DNA of 64,000 bases from Lachnospiraceae bacterium (GTDB taxonomy: Bacteria; Bacillota; Clostridia; Lachnospirales; Lachnospiraceae), in assembly GCA_021202635.1 (NCBI GenBank), contig JAJQCQ010000013.1:25196-89195 (forward strand), in the 5' to 3' direction. The notes under the pieces are model-generated. The model ran no database searches. It was given only the letters and a program-made list of their open reading frames with translations, and was not told where the DNA came from. The translations under genes and the position numbers were made by a program. How positions within the stretch are numbered: the stretch's first letter is position 1; every line of letters starts with the position of its first letter. Shown one piece after another: positions 16,284-25,115 of the stretch.

Positions 16284-16943
16284 TCATCCCCGCTCCTCTT
16301 TTTTCTCCTGCGTATGCTTTCTCTCATCTGCCTCAATCACCGTCGTATCGACATCGTTCTCATAAACCCGCATCTGCACCTGCAGCGGCGTTGGATCTGC
16401 CTGATTCTTCCTGCGCGCAAAATGATGGAAAAACAGCAGAATTCCAAGACCTACTCCAATGGAATAAGAAATCTCCAGCAGCATAGCCCCGCCCGAAGAC
16501 GCTCCGGTCAGCAGCTCATACAACCGTGCAAACAAATCCGTCATCCCCACATCCATATGAAATGCCATAATCGAGAAGGCCGCTCCAAAAAAGGACAGAA
16601 AACAAATCAGCACGGTTTTAAAACTGCTCCATATCCGTTCCAGGCCTCCTTTCCCCGCAGAAGGCTTTTCCACTGTCAGGATAAAATCCGTCTCACCGAG
16701 ATTATTCACCGCAATCTTCGGATATTCCTGCCAGATGACAGGCAGCACATCCATCAGAGAATATATATAGCGCCCTGGCCCATGTACCCGTTCCGTCGGC
16801 AGCCGCAGGGTCTTCACCTTATTTTCCGTCGGTTTATCTGCGCAGCAAATCTGTGCAATTTCGCCGAGGCGGACAGCCGCCGCCCCTCCGGAAATCCTCA
16901 CATTCTTATCGATTTTCAGGTAAAGCGTATCGGAAGCCCCCAA
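16284..16943 (-). CDS. spoVAA: Stage V sporulation protein AA
   Basis: 219 residues with the chosen TTG start. The protein opens like family members (TLYLKIDKNVRI, then an AVRLGEIAQI segment) and has two C-terminal membrane helices around FHMDVGMTDLFARLYELLTG and ISYSIGVGLGILLFFHHF, as in B. subtilis SpoVAA. TTG 16943 is 11 nt after AAGGGAG and gives a family-length N-terminus; in-frame ATGs at 16994 or 17036 would add unrelated residues. A small membrane ORF in another frame overlaps the start. Forespore expression is expected from the family. Confidence 0.85.
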   Translation of the reverse strand: MGASDTLYLKIDKNVRISGGAAAVRLGEIAQICCADKPTENKVKTLRLPTERVHGPGRYIYSLMDVLPVIWQEYPKIAVNNLGETDFILTVEKPSAGKGGLERIWSSFKTVLICFLSFFGAAFSIMAFHMDVGMTDLFARLYELLTGASSGGAMLLEISYSIGVGLGILLFFHHFARRKNQADPTPLQVQMRVYENDVDTTVIEADERKHTQEKKEERG

Positions 16944-17091
16944 AGCTGTCCCATCTCCCTTCCAGATTTTTTTCTGCCCGCACAAGCTCCGCATTATCCG
17001 GCCGGCTTGTCCGCACCCCCATATAATACCAGGCACAGATCACACACAGAAGCACAAGAGCCAGCACCAGCAGCAAATACCATTTCGTCAT
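16906..17091 (-). CDS. Possible small single-helix membrane protein overlapping the spoVAA start
   Basis: 61 residues: MTKWYLLLV..., one hydrophobic helix ending in CAWYYMGVRTSRPDN, then a short polar tail. The last 38 nt overlap the beginning of spoVAA in a different frame, so translation could be coupled. No clear ribosome site precedes ATG 17091; a GTG at 17100 is an alternative. I do not recognise the protein. It may be a real small gene, a lost N-terminal extension of SpoVAA after a frameshift, or chance. Confidence 0.3.
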   Translation of the reverse strand: MTKWYLLLVLALVLLCVICAWYYMGVRTSRPDNAELVRAEKNLEGRWDSFGGFRYALPENR

Positions 17092-17185
17092 TTTTTTCAC
17101 AGGATTGCTTTCCGTCTTAATGATTTGTCCATAGTATTCCCGGAAGTCCGAAAAAAATACACCTGCGATCGAGCCGAAGACGGAA

Positions 17186-17232
17186 AGGATCCTTTCTGCC
17201 ATAAAGAATATCGGCAAAAAAGGATCCTTTTT
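17186..17232. repeat. Long inverted repeat 3' of deoC
   Basis: Two GGATCC-centred arms (AAAGGATCCTTTCTGCC on the plus strand and its near-complement) form a hairpin of about 17 bp. It starts 27 bp after the deoC stop codon. It could be the end of the deoC transcript, although no long T-run follows on the minus strand. Confidence 0.5.
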
Positions 17233-17258
17233 CACTTCTTTCGTCTATCCAGACTTTA

Positions 17259-17927
17259 TCACTGCTGTGCTTTCGCAATTTTCACAATACGGCTCGTACC
17301 AAGCCGGGAAGCGCCCAATTCCAGAAAATGTGCCGCGTCGTCAAGGGAGGAAATCCCTCCGGCAGCCTTGATTTTCACGTCGCTGCCTACGTGTTTTGCA
17401 AACAGGGCGACATCCTCAAAGGTCGCGCCTCCTGTGCTGAATCCGGTGGATGTTTTGATAAAGTCCACACCCGCTTCCGTAACAATCTCACAGAGGCGGA
17501 TCTTCTCCTCCTCCGTCAGCAGGCAGGTCTCAATGATCACCTTCAGAATTTTGCTGCCACAGGCCGCCTTCAGGGTACGGATTTCATTCAGAAGACAGTC
17601 ATACTTCTGATCCTTCACCCAGCCGATGTTAATCACCATATCAATCTCGTCCGCGCCGTTCGCAAGTGCGTCCTTTGTCTCGAATTCCTTAACCGCAGTC
17701 GTCTGATAGCCATTTGGGAATCCGATGACCGTGCAGACGGCCGGAGTATCCGCCGATGCCAGACGGTCAAAATAATCCCTGGCCTGCTTTACATAGCTCG
17801 GCGGAATACACACAGACGCCGTTTCGTATTTCACCGCATCATCACAGATCTGCCGGATCTGTTCCCAGGTCGCGCTCTGCGAGAGCAGCGTGTGGTCTAC
17901 ATGCCGAAGTATTTCTTTTAATTCCAT
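17259..17927 (-). CDS. deoC: Deoxyribose-phosphate aldolase
   Basis: 222 residues, the usual length of bacterial DeoC. It cleaves 2-deoxyribose 5-phosphate to glyceraldehyde 3-phosphate and acetaldehyde, in the cytoplasm. The active-site segments are clear: [11 protein letters not shown] (Asp), [10 protein letters not shown], the Schiff-base lysine in [15 protein letters not shown], and VKIKAAGGI (second Lys). The gene starts 10 bp inside the end of the DUF2442 gene, so it appears to be the last member of a run beginning with the sugar ABC genes. Confidence 0.95.
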   Translation of the reverse strand: MELKEILRHVDHTLLSQSATWEQIRQICDDAVKYETASVCIPPSYVKQARDYFDRLASADTPAVCTVIGFPNGYQTTAVKEFETKDALANGADEIDMVINIGWVKDQKYDCLLNEIRTLKAACGSKILKVIIETCLLTEEEKIRLCEIVTEAGVDFIKTSTGFSTGGATFEDVALFAKHVGSDVKIKAAGGISSLDDAAHFLELGASRLGTSRIVKIAKAQQ

Positions 17928-18187
17928 TTTTGTCCCTCCTGATTTTCTTCTATTGATTGTCCTGATTCATACAATTCATCCGGACAAATATCCTGTCCAT
18001 CTGGCCAGACAACCGTAAAGCCATCTGTAGAAACCCTCTTAAAATATTCAAATACTCTCAGTTTTCCATACCATTCTCCCTTGATATAAGGTTCAACATT
18101 GAATATTTTTTTTTCACCATTATCAAATTCCACCAAAATCTGATACATACATACTGCTTCTGCATGAACTGCCGTTGGTCTGAGCAT
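17918..18187 (-). CDS. DUF2442 domain protein
   Basis: 89 residues. ATG 18187 has a perfect AGGAGG six bases upstream, so it is preferred over an earlier ATG at 18208. The fold core ([34 protein letters not shown]) is that of DUF2442. Genes of this family are often found next to DUF4160 genes, as here (17-bp gap), and the pair is suspected to act as a toxin-antitoxin-like module; this is not proven. Its 3' end overlaps deoC by 10 bp. Confidence 0.8.
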   Translation of the reverse strand: MLRPTAVHAEAVCMYQILVEFDNGEKKIFNVEPYIKGEWYGKLRVFEYFKRVSTDGFTVVWPDGQDICPDELYESGQSIEENQEGQKWN

Positions 18188-18204
18188 GAAATGCCTCCTT
18201 TTAC

Positions 18205-18480
18205 TCATCGTAATGGCTCTATTTTAAAATAACCGTCTCCATCTCTTAACAGTCTCCAGTTAGCCTGCAGTTCCTCCTCATGAATAGCCATCCATGCTGC
18301 TAATAATTTCATTTGTTTATTCGGAAAACATCCTTCTAAAACCTCACCGTCTAATCCCACTACAATTTCATAGTCACCATATAGCGCATGTACATGTGGT
18401 TTATTATGTTTTCCGCCTCTTTCACTTTGCATTCGTACAATAATTCCAAAAAACATAGACAATGCCGGTATTTTAATCAC
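18205..18480 (-). CDS. DUF4160 domain protein (possible toxin partner of DUF2442)
   Basis: About 88-91 residues. The sequence FFGIIVRMQSERGGKHNKPH followed by VHALYGDYEI is the DUF4160 signature (Phe-Gly-Ile, His-Pro-His). The start is awkward. GTG 18480 is too close to the GGGAGG ribosome site, while family members begin near 'MPTIS-FFGI', which aligns with an ATA codon (18471) eight bases after GGAGG. A non-canonical start or a point mutation of ATG is possible. The gene overlaps the end of the sugar-binding lipoprotein gene by 8 bp. Confidence 0.75.
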   Translation of the reverse strand: MIKIPALSMFFGIIVRMQSERGGKHNKPHVHALYGDYEIVVGLDGEVLEGCFPNKQMKLLAAWMAIHEEELQANWRLLRDGDGYFKIEPLR

Positions 18481-20146
18481 CTCCCATTTTTTTCTTCTTC
18501 ACCGCCTGCCACAGGAAACAGAGCAGAATCAGCGCCCACACCGCAGCAAGGCCCGCCAGCAGCATCACAGAGGTCTGCGGCAGCGGTCCGAGGTCTTTTA
18601 AACCGCCGGAATCCTCATCCGTCGTCTCAATCTGATCAAGGCGATAAAGCGAAGTCACATCATCATAAAGGGTCTCAAAATAAGTGTCGTCAATGGTTTC
18701 CCCGCGTCGGGCTGATTTTGTCGTATTCTCAATCAGCTGCCCGGCCGCGCTGCGCAGGGAGGTGGAGCCGTTAAAAACCTCCGTCGTAAAGGTATTTTCA
18801 ATGTTCTCCAGTAACAGCTTCGCAGCATCAATCTTCACGCTGTAGTAGGTCGAATTGTCCTCTCCTGACCGGGACAGATAGTCCTGGTACTCGTCAGACT
18901 CCTGTGCTTTTGTCGTAACCGGAAGATACCCCTCCGTCTGAGAATATCCGATCTGCACATCGTTTGTGAGAAGATACTGCGCAAACAGCCAGGACGCGAG
19001 CACTTCCTGGGAATCCTCTTTATTAAAGATACAGATGGACGGTCCCTGTGAGATCATCTGTACATTTTCCGTATCATACTGGGGAACCGCCATCACCACC
19101 GTCTCAAATTCTACCAGCTTGTCTTCGCTGATGTCAAGCAGCGGCGCATCCGTTCCCATCCAGGTAGCTCCGGCAGTCGAGTCGATGGCAAAAATACACT
19201 GCCCTGCGTTGAGGAAATTGGCCGGATATCCGGAAATCTTGAAAGTGGAAAATTCTCTTTCTTCCGCACGCGCCGCAATCTCATACAGCAGTTCCGTTGT
19301 CGTGTCATTGAAGAGCAAAACGTCCCCCTCCGCGGTCGAATACCCGGCATCCAGCTGTTTGAGCATCGTGATCATCATGTTGTCCGTGGATTTGTAAATA
19401 AACGGAATCATCACACTCTGCCCATTCACGACAAAATTTCCATCCTCGTCCTTCTCCATCGCCGCATCACAGACTTCCCAGATAAAATCCCAGGTCAGCG
19501 TCTCCGGAAGTTCAAAGCCAAGCGCCTCAACATACGTCTTATTCACATAGCAGGCTTCTGTAGACCGCATATACGGAAGCGCGTAATAATACCCGTTGAT
19601 CAGACATTCATCCAGAAACTGCGGCACGATCTCATCCACCGTCGGGGAATCAAAAGCAAGCTCACTGCCTCCCAGTCCGTATTTCTCATCCGTCATCAGG
19701 TCATCCAGCGCTACCACCTGGTTATCACCGGTCAGGTAGGTTGCGATGTGATCCGGGTACGTAATGCAGACGTTGGGCGTCGTATCCGTCGCAATGTTCG
19801 TAATAACGTCGTTATAAATATCCGAGTAATCCGTATACAGCCGGATATTCACCGTAATATTCGGATACAGCGCTTCAAAATCCTCAATCGCCTGCTCATA
19901 GATCGCCACCTGGCTCTTATTCGTATCATTCTTCGCCCAAAAGGTAATCTCATAGTCACGCGAAGTGTCAAACTCCTCCGGAACCTCAAAGGCCTCCTTC
20001 GTCTCCTGCGAACCGTGGCATCCAGTCAGTAAAACCATGCAAAAAACAATCAACAGCGCCGCCAGGACGCCGCGCCGCGCCCCAACGCCAGAGCCATCCT
20101 GCTTTTCCTTGCGTTTCCCTATCTGTTTCACCGTATCTCGTCTCAT
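18473..20146 (-). CDS. Sugar ABC transporter substrate-binding lipoprotein
   Basis: 557 residues. The N-terminus is basic, then has a hydrophobic stretch ending in the lipobox LLTGC, so it should be lipid-anchored outside the cell. The body is a family 1 extracellular solute-binding protein (ITFWAKNDTNKSQVAIYEQA, TPNVCITYPDHIATYL). Unusually it also ends in a hydrophobic helix followed by KKKKMGGD, a second membrane anchor. It is the last gene of the ugpC-ugpA-ugpE-like operon. ATG 20146 follows AGAGGATATATT. The sugar cannot be deduced. Confidence 0.85.
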   Translation of the reverse strand: MRRDTVKQIGKRKEKQDGSGVGARRGVLAALLIVFCMVLLTGCHGSQETKEAFEVPEEFDTSRDYEITFWAKNDTNKSQVAIYEQAIEDFEALYPNITVNIRLYTDYSDIYNDVITNIATDTTPNVCITYPDHIATYLTGDNQVVALDDLMTDEKYGLGGSELAFDSPTVDEIVPQFLDECLINGYYYALPYMRSTEACYVNKTYVEALGFELPETLTWDFIWEVCDAAMEKDEDGNFVVNGQSVMIPFIYKSTDNMMITMLKQLDAGYSTAEGDVLLFNDTTTELLYEIAARAEEREFSTFKISGYPANFLNAGQCIFAIDSTAGATWMGTDAPLLDISEDKLVEFETVVMAVPQYDTENVQMISQGPSICIFNKEDSQEVLASWLFAQYLLTNDVQIGYSQTEGYLPVTTKAQESDEYQDYLSRSGEDNSTYYSVKIDAAKLLLENIENTFTTEVFNGSTSLRSAAGQLIENTTKSARRGETIDDTYFETLYDDVTSLYRLDQIETTDEDSGGLKDLGPLPQTSVMLLAGLAAVWALILLCFLWQAVKKKKMGGD

Positions 20147-20303
20147 AATATATCCTCTGGTTTTCCTCAATTCCATTTTTCCCGCCCTTCAAAGGCCGTC
20201 CGTTCATCGCAATTCCTGCAATGCCTCCATTTTCAGGCTATTCTGCTGCCTGCCCGTCTTTTTCAGCTTCTGCGCGCTGCTTTCATCCGCCATCCTTTGG
20301 GCA

Positions 20304-21179
20304 TTACGCTTTCAGACCGCCACGGGATACTCCCGCCATGATCTCCTTACGGAAAATCAGAAACAGCACAATCAATGGCACGGAGATCACTACCACCGCT
20401 GCCATCATCGCCGGAATATTTTCCCGTCCGAATCCATTTTCCCGGATCTCCTGTATTCCGTTCGACACCAGATAATAGCTCTGGTCATCCGTAATCAGCC
20501 GCGGCCATACGTAAGAATTCCAGCATTCAATCACCTTCAGAATCGTGACGGTCGTCATCGTCGGCTTAGAGATTGGCAGCATCACCTTCCACAGATACTT
20601 AAAATCCGAAGTCCCGTCCACCTTTGCGGCATAATACAGACTGTCCGGAATCTGCTCAAAATTCTCCTTCAGCAGATAAATATAGAAGACCGACGTCACC
20701 GAAGGCAGAATCAGTCCGGCATAGCTGTTCCGCAGATTCAGATTTGTGATTGTCACAAAATTCGTGATAATCACCAGCTCATTCGGGATCATCATCAGTG
20801 AGAGGAAAAACACAAACACCAGATTCTTCCCGCGAAACTGCAGCCGCGCAAAGGCAAACGCCGCCAGCGTAATCACTGCCAGCATCAGCACCGTCGTCGC
20901 CACCGCGAAAAGCAGCGTGTTTGCCAGATAACGCGCCAGCGGCACCTCCGTAAACGCGTCCGCGTAATTCTGCAGAGTCGGCGTCAGCGTAAAAAACTTC
21001 GGAACAGACTCCGAGCTGTACTCACTGTAGCTTTTCACCGACGTCAGCACCATCCAGTAAAACGGAAACAGCACAATCAGCGCCCACAGCGCCAGGAACA
21101 CTCCCTTAACGGCGCCCAGAATGCGTGAACCGATTTTCTCCCTCCGTTCGGCCTTTCCAAAATCAAATGCACGTTCCAT
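20304..21179 (-). CDS. Sugar ABC transporter permease (MalG/UgpE type)
   Basis: 291 residues with about six membrane helices. The cytoplasmic EAA loop that contacts the ATPase is visible (YYAAKVDGTSDFKYLWKVMLP). The short cytoplasmic N-terminus and the ending GGLKA are typical of the MalG branch. It lies 21 bp after the MalF-type permease on the same strand and forms the second half of the translocation pore. Confidence 0.9.
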   Translation of the reverse strand: MERAFDFGKAERREKIGSRILGAVKGVFLALWALIVLFPFYWMVLTSVKSYSEYSSESVPKFFTLTPTLQNYADAFTEVPLARYLANTLLFAVATTVLMLAVITLAAFAFARLQFRGKNLVFVFFLSLMMIPNELVIITNFVTITNLNLRNSYAGLILPSVTSVFYIYLLKENFEQIPDSLYYAAKVDGTSDFKYLWKVMLPISKPTMTTVTILKVIECWNSYVWPRLITDDQSYYLVSNGIQEIRENGFGRENIPAMMAAVVVISVPLIVLFLIFRKEIMAGVSRGGLKA

Positions 21180-21200
21180 CTCGTTCCTCCATGCGTCCCT

Positions 21201-22100
21201 TCACTTTTTCTTCCTGCTCACCATCAGATTAATGCACGTAATAGTCAGTATAATCACAAACAGGATGATCGCCGCCGCGCTGGCATACGAAGGATATCCG
21301 CCGCTGTCGCCATAGAGCATATCGTATACATATCCGACGATCGTGTTCATCTCGGCCGCGTTCAGATCCGTGCCAAAGAGCGCAACCACATCGCTGTATG
21401 CCTTAAACGCACCGATGAAGCCGGTAATCACCAGGTAAAAAATCATCGGAGAAATCATCGGCAGCGTGATTCGACAGAAGATCCGGAAGCTGGAGGTGCC
21501 ATCCACCCGCGCGGCCTTATAGTAATCCTCATTGACGGAAGCGAGCGCACCCGTCAGGATCAGAATTTTGAACGGCATGACAACCCAGATCGTATAAACA
21601 CACAGAACAAACATTTTTGCCCAGTACGGCCCGTCGATAAAATCTACCGCACTGCCTCCAAAGAATTTGATCAGCTGATTCACCAGACCATCGCTGTAAG
21701 CCGTCTGTTGAAATAAAATCATAAACACCAGACCAACTGCCAGCGTGTTGGTCACATAGGGCAGAAAATAAATGGTCTGCAGAAGATTCCGAAACCGTCT
21801 GATGGAGCACAGCGCCACCGAAATCAGCAGGGCGATGCCGGTCGAGAGCGGCACTGTGATAATCACAAGAATAAACGTATTTTTTACAGCCTGCATAAAA
21901 TAAGGGTCATGCAGGACGTAGGAGTAATTATAAAGACCAACGCCGTAATATGTCTGAGAGGTAAAATTATACCCCTCCTCAAAAGAGTAAATAAAGACAT
22001 CAACCAGCGGATATACCAGAAACACCCCCAGGAACACAATCGCCGGAAGAAGGTACAGCCAGCCCTTTATACCGTCAAAACGCCCTTTCGCCATATTCAT
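21201..22100 (-). CDS. Sugar ABC transporter permease (MalF/UgpA type)
   Basis: 299 residues, six predicted membrane helices, with the EAA loop YYKAARVDGTSSFRIFCRITLP. The start codon overlaps the stop of the ATPase gene by 4 bp (ATGA), indicating translational coupling. Together with the downstream MalG-type subunit it makes the heterodimeric channel of this importer. Confidence 0.9.
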   Translation of the reverse strand: MNMAKGRFDGIKGWLYLLPAIVFLGVFLVYPLVDVFIYSFEEGYNFTSQTYYGVGLYNYSYVLHDPYFMQAVKNTFILVIITVPLSTGIALLISVALCSIRRFRNLLQTIYFLPYVTNTLAVGLVFMILFQQTAYSDGLVNQLIKFFGGSAVDFIDGPYWAKMFVLCVYTIWVVMPFKILILTGALASVNEDYYKAARVDGTSSFRIFCRITLPMISPMIFYLVITGFIGAFKAYSDVVALFGTDLNAAEMNTIVGYVYDMLYGDSGGYPSYASAAAIILFVIILTITCINLMVSRKKK

Positions 22101-23350
22101 CGCCGCACCTCCTGTCTGTCCGTCGGTTCCGCATGCGCTGCGTCTGCCGCATCGGGACTTTCCATTTTGGCCGCATGCGCGTTTTCCGGCCTGTTATGAA
22201 AGCTGTCCGCTGCGCAGGAAGCAGCTTCTCCCAGTAATCCACACCGGATGCGCGCTTCTGTCTTTTTATCAAAGAGGAACACTTTTTCCGGCCGCAGCGC
22301 AAAACGAACCGTCGGGCGCGACGTATCTACCCGGCTTTCTGTGCTGATGATAGAACGAACGGTCGGATTCACTGATGCCCGATTCCGGGAAAGAACACTG
22401 ATGTCACGTCCCATCACCTCAACACCGCCAAGGTCACAGACAAACGGTCCATCCTCGCGCAAAAGAAAGCCTTCCGGACGAACACCGACCCAGACCTGCT
22501 GCTGCGCATCTGTCCGCTGCCCGCTTTCCCCCTGCACCCTGAGAACCCGGTTCTCTCCAATAAAGAGCCAGCCGTCCCGCAGCCGTCCCTCGAACTCATT
22601 GATCGGCGGCGTTCCGAGAAACTTTGCGACAAACAGATTTGCCGGACTGTCATAGACCTCCTGTGGTTTTCCGGTCTGCTGTACCACTCCCTCCTTCATC
22701 ACCACAATCCGGTCTGAGATACTCATCGCCTCATCCTGGTCGTGCGTCACAAAGATCGTCGTAATACCGGTTTCCCGCTGAATCCGGCGGATCTCATCCC
22801 TCGTCTGCAGCCGCAGTCTCGCATCCAGATTCGAAAGAGGCTCATCCAGAAGCAGTACCCTTGGCTGCTTCACCAGAGCGCGCGCAATCGCCACCCGCTG
22901 CTGCTGGCCGCCGGACAGCTCCGCCGGCCGCCGATCCATCAGCTGATCGATCTGTACCAGATGCGCCGCCTCATCCGCCATTTTCCGCATCTGTTCCTTT
23001 GACAGCCGATCCTTTCCCTTGCGGTTCTCCAGTGGGAATAAGATGTTTTGCCGTACCGTCAGGTGCGGGTACAGCGCATAATTCTGAAACACCAGGCCAA
23101 TCCCGCGATGCTCCGGCGCCAGGTTCGTCACATCATCTTTGCCAAAAAATATCTTTCCCTCTGTCGGCTTCAACAATCCGCTGATCAGATTCAGCGTCGT
23201 ACTTTTCCCGCAGCCGGATGGCCCGAGAAGCCCGATCAGCTCGCCGTCCGGGATTGTAAACGTAAAATCATTTACCGCAACGACTTCTTCCTTCTTTTTC
23301 CGGTCGCGTCCCGGAAATTTCATCGTTAAATTCTTTAAAACAATCTCCAT
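22097..23350 (-). CDS. Sugar ABC transporter ATP-binding protein (MalK/UgpC type)
   Basis: 417 residues. The nucleotide-binding domain shows Walker A GPSGCGKSTT, Q-loop VFQNYALYPHL, signature LSGGQQQR, Walker B VLLLDEPLSNLD and the H-loop VTHDQDEAMS. The C-terminal TOBE-like regulatory domain begins near residue 240. The last ~55 residues (after LRPEKVFLF) are rich in Ala/Asp/His and not conserved in the family. First gene of the importer operon; an extended -10 promoter lies about 100 bp upstream. Confidence 0.9.
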   Translation of the reverse strand: MEIVLKNLTMKFPGRDRKKKEEVVAVNDFTFTIPDGELIGLLGPSGCGKSTTLNLISGLLKPTEGKIFFGKDDVTNLAPEHRGIGLVFQNYALYPHLTVRQNILFPLENRKGKDRLSKEQMRKMADEAAHLVQIDQLMDRRPAELSGGQQQRVAIARALVKQPRVLLLDEPLSNLDARLRLQTRDEIRRIQRETGITTIFVTHDQDEAMSISDRIVVMKEGVVQQTGKPQEVYDSPANLFVAKFLGTPPINEFEGRLRDGWLFIGENRVLRVQGESGQRTDAQQQVWVGVRPEGFLLREDGPFVCDLGGVEVMGRDISVLSRNRASVNPTVRSIISTESRVDTSRPTVRFALRPEKVFLFDKKTEARIRCGLLGEAASCAADSFHNRPENAHAAKMESPDAADAAHAEPTDRQEVRR

Positions 23351-23451
23351 TGTTTCCTCCCTGCGCCCCCGTATTCTCCATCCGGGTACATACTCCGGAA
23401 CTCTGCCAAAAAGAAACTCGTTTCCGGACAGCTGTTCTCTGGTTCATGATC

Positions 23452-23460
23452 ATTATAACA
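23452..23460 (-). promoter_or_regulatory. Extended -10 promoter of the sugar ABC operon
   Basis: Minus strand TGTTATAAT: a consensus TATAAT preceded by the extended TG motif. No good -35 box is seen. Confidence 0.4.
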
Positions 23461-23550
23461 TTCTGTTTGAAAAAATGATACAGCAAACACAATTTTTATC
23501 CGCTGCGAATGCCTTCCAAATATATAAAATACATAAATAATAAGAAACGA

Positions 23551-23576
23551 TTCAGAACAGCAGACCGCTGTTCTGA
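23551..23576. repeat. Palindromic repeat TTCAGAACAGCAG, copy 2
   Basis: Arms TTCAGAACAGC and GCTGTTCTGAA are perfect complements around a short loop. It lies just beyond the glyS terminator. Related to 16223-16260. Confidence 0.5.
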
Positions 23577-23585
23577 ACTGTTGCC

Positions 23586-23618
23586 AAAAAGAAAACCCCC
23601 GGATAACCAGCTCCGGGG
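23586..23618 (-). terminator. Intrinsic terminator of glyS
   Basis: On the minus strand the stem CCCCGGA/TCCGGGG (23618-23612 with 23603-23597) is followed by a T-rich run TTTTCTTTTT. It is 28 bp after the glyS stop codon. Confidence 0.85.
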
Positions 23619-23646
23619 ATTCTGTTCCTTTTTCGTGCAGTGGCTT

Positions 23647-25035
23647 TTACCACACAAATTTCTCCTCAAAATACGCTTTCAGGTCTTCGATCTTTATGCG
23701 CTCCTGCTCCATGCTGTCACGGTCGCGCACCGTCACGGCACCGTCTGTCTCAGAGTCAAAGTCATAAGTCACACAGAACGGAGTGCCGATCTCATCCTGT
23801 CTGCGATAACGTTTACCGATGTTGCCGCGGTCGTCAAATTCGCAGTTATAATATTTTGAAAGCTCGGTATATACCTTCTCGGCGCCTTCGTTCAGCTTTT
23901 TGGAGAGCGGCAGCACGCCGATCTTAACCGGAGCGATGGCCGGATGGAAATGAAGCACGGTGCGCATGTCCCCGCCTTCGAGTTCTTCCTCATCATACGC
24001 GCTGCACAAAAATGCCAGCACGACACGATCCGCACCGAGGGACGGCTCGATCACGTAGGGGATGTATTTTTCCTTCTTTTCCTCGTCAAAATAAGTCATA
24101 TCCTGGCCGGATGTATTCTGGTGCTGCGTCAGGTCATAGTCGGTACGGTCTGCAATGCCCCAGAGCTCGCCCCAGCCGAACGGAAACAGGAACTCAATAT
24201 CGGTCGTCCCTTTGCTGTAGAAGCAAAGCTCTTCCGGATCATGGTCGCGCAGGCGCAGCTCACTCTCATTCATGCCCAGCTTTTTCAGCCACTCAAAACA
24301 GAAGCTTCTCCAGTACTGGAACCAGTCGAGGTCCGTCCCCGGCACACAGAAAAACTCCAGCTCCATCTGCTCAAACTCACGGGTGCGGAAGGTGAAGTTC
24401 CCCGGCGTGATCTCGTTACGGAAGGACTTTCCGATCTGCGCGATGCCGAACGGCAGCTTTTTACGGGAAGTACGCTGTACATTTTTAAAGTTTACAAATA
24501 TACCCTGCGCGGTTTCCGGACGCAGATAAACCGTATTCTTCGCATCCTCCGTCACACCCTGGAAGGTCTTGAACATCAGGTTAAACTGACGGATGTCGGT
24601 GAAATTGTGTTTGCCGCAGGATGGGCAGGGAATCTTATGTTCCTCAATATAATCCCGCATCTCTTCCTGAGAAAACGCGTCAATCGGCTTGTCCAGTGTC
24701 AGCCCCTGCTCTGCACAATAATCTTCAATTACCTTATCCGCACGGAAACGCTCATGACACTCCTTACAGTCCATCAGCGGATCCGCGAAACCGCCGAGAT
24801 GACCGCTGGCGACCCAGGTCTGCGGGTTCATCAGAATTGCGCAGTCCACGCCGACATTGTATGGATTTTCGCGCACAAACTTCTGCCACCAGGCCTGCTT
24901 GACGTTATTTTTAAGCTCCACGCCAAGATTCCCGTAGTCCCAGGTGTTCGCCAGGCCGCCGTAAATCTCTGAGCCCGGGTATACGAACCCTCTCCCTTTT
25001 GCGAGCGCTACGATTTTTTCCATTGTCTTTTCCAT
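23647..25035 (-). CDS. glyS: Glycyl-tRNA synthetase (dimeric class II)
   Basis: 462 residues, the single-chain alpha2 type. The class II motif 2 region ([13 protein letters not shown]) and motif 3 region ([14 protein letters not shown]) are present, with the N-terminal signature [20 protein letters not shown]. Cysteine pairs CKEC and CPSC in the insertion are probable zinc ligands. The C-terminal anticodon-binding domain begins near [10 protein letters not shown]. It charges tRNA-Gly in the cytoplasm. It follows a lipoprotein gene by 80 bp; no T-box is seen ahead of it. Confidence 0.97.
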   Translation of the reverse strand: MEKTMEKIVALAKGRGFVYPGSEIYGGLANTWDYGNLGVELKNNVKQAWWQKFVRENPYNVGVDCAILMNPQTWVASGHLGGFADPLMDCKECHERFRADKVIEDYCAEQGLTLDKPIDAFSQEEMRDYIEEHKIPCPSCGKHNFTDIRQFNLMFKTFQGVTEDAKNTVYLRPETAQGIFVNFKNVQRTSRKKLPFGIAQIGKSFRNEITPGNFTFRTREFEQMELEFFCVPGTDLDWFQYWRSFCFEWLKKLGMNESELRLRDHDPEELCFYSKGTTDIEFLFPFGWGELWGIADRTDYDLTQHQNTSGQDMTYFDEEKKEKYIPYVIEPSLGADRVVLAFLCSAYDEEELEGGDMRTVLHFHPAIAPVKIGVLPLSKKLNEGAEKVYTELSKYYNCEFDDRGNIGKRYRRQDEIGTPFCVTYDFDSETDGAVTVRDRDSMEQERIKIEDLKAYFEEKFVW

Positions 25036-25115
25036 AATGTTCTCCTCTCCACTTTGTATCCCTGACTCTGCACAGGAATGAATAAAACGACTTGTTCTGC
25101 ACCTTCGCAGGAACC

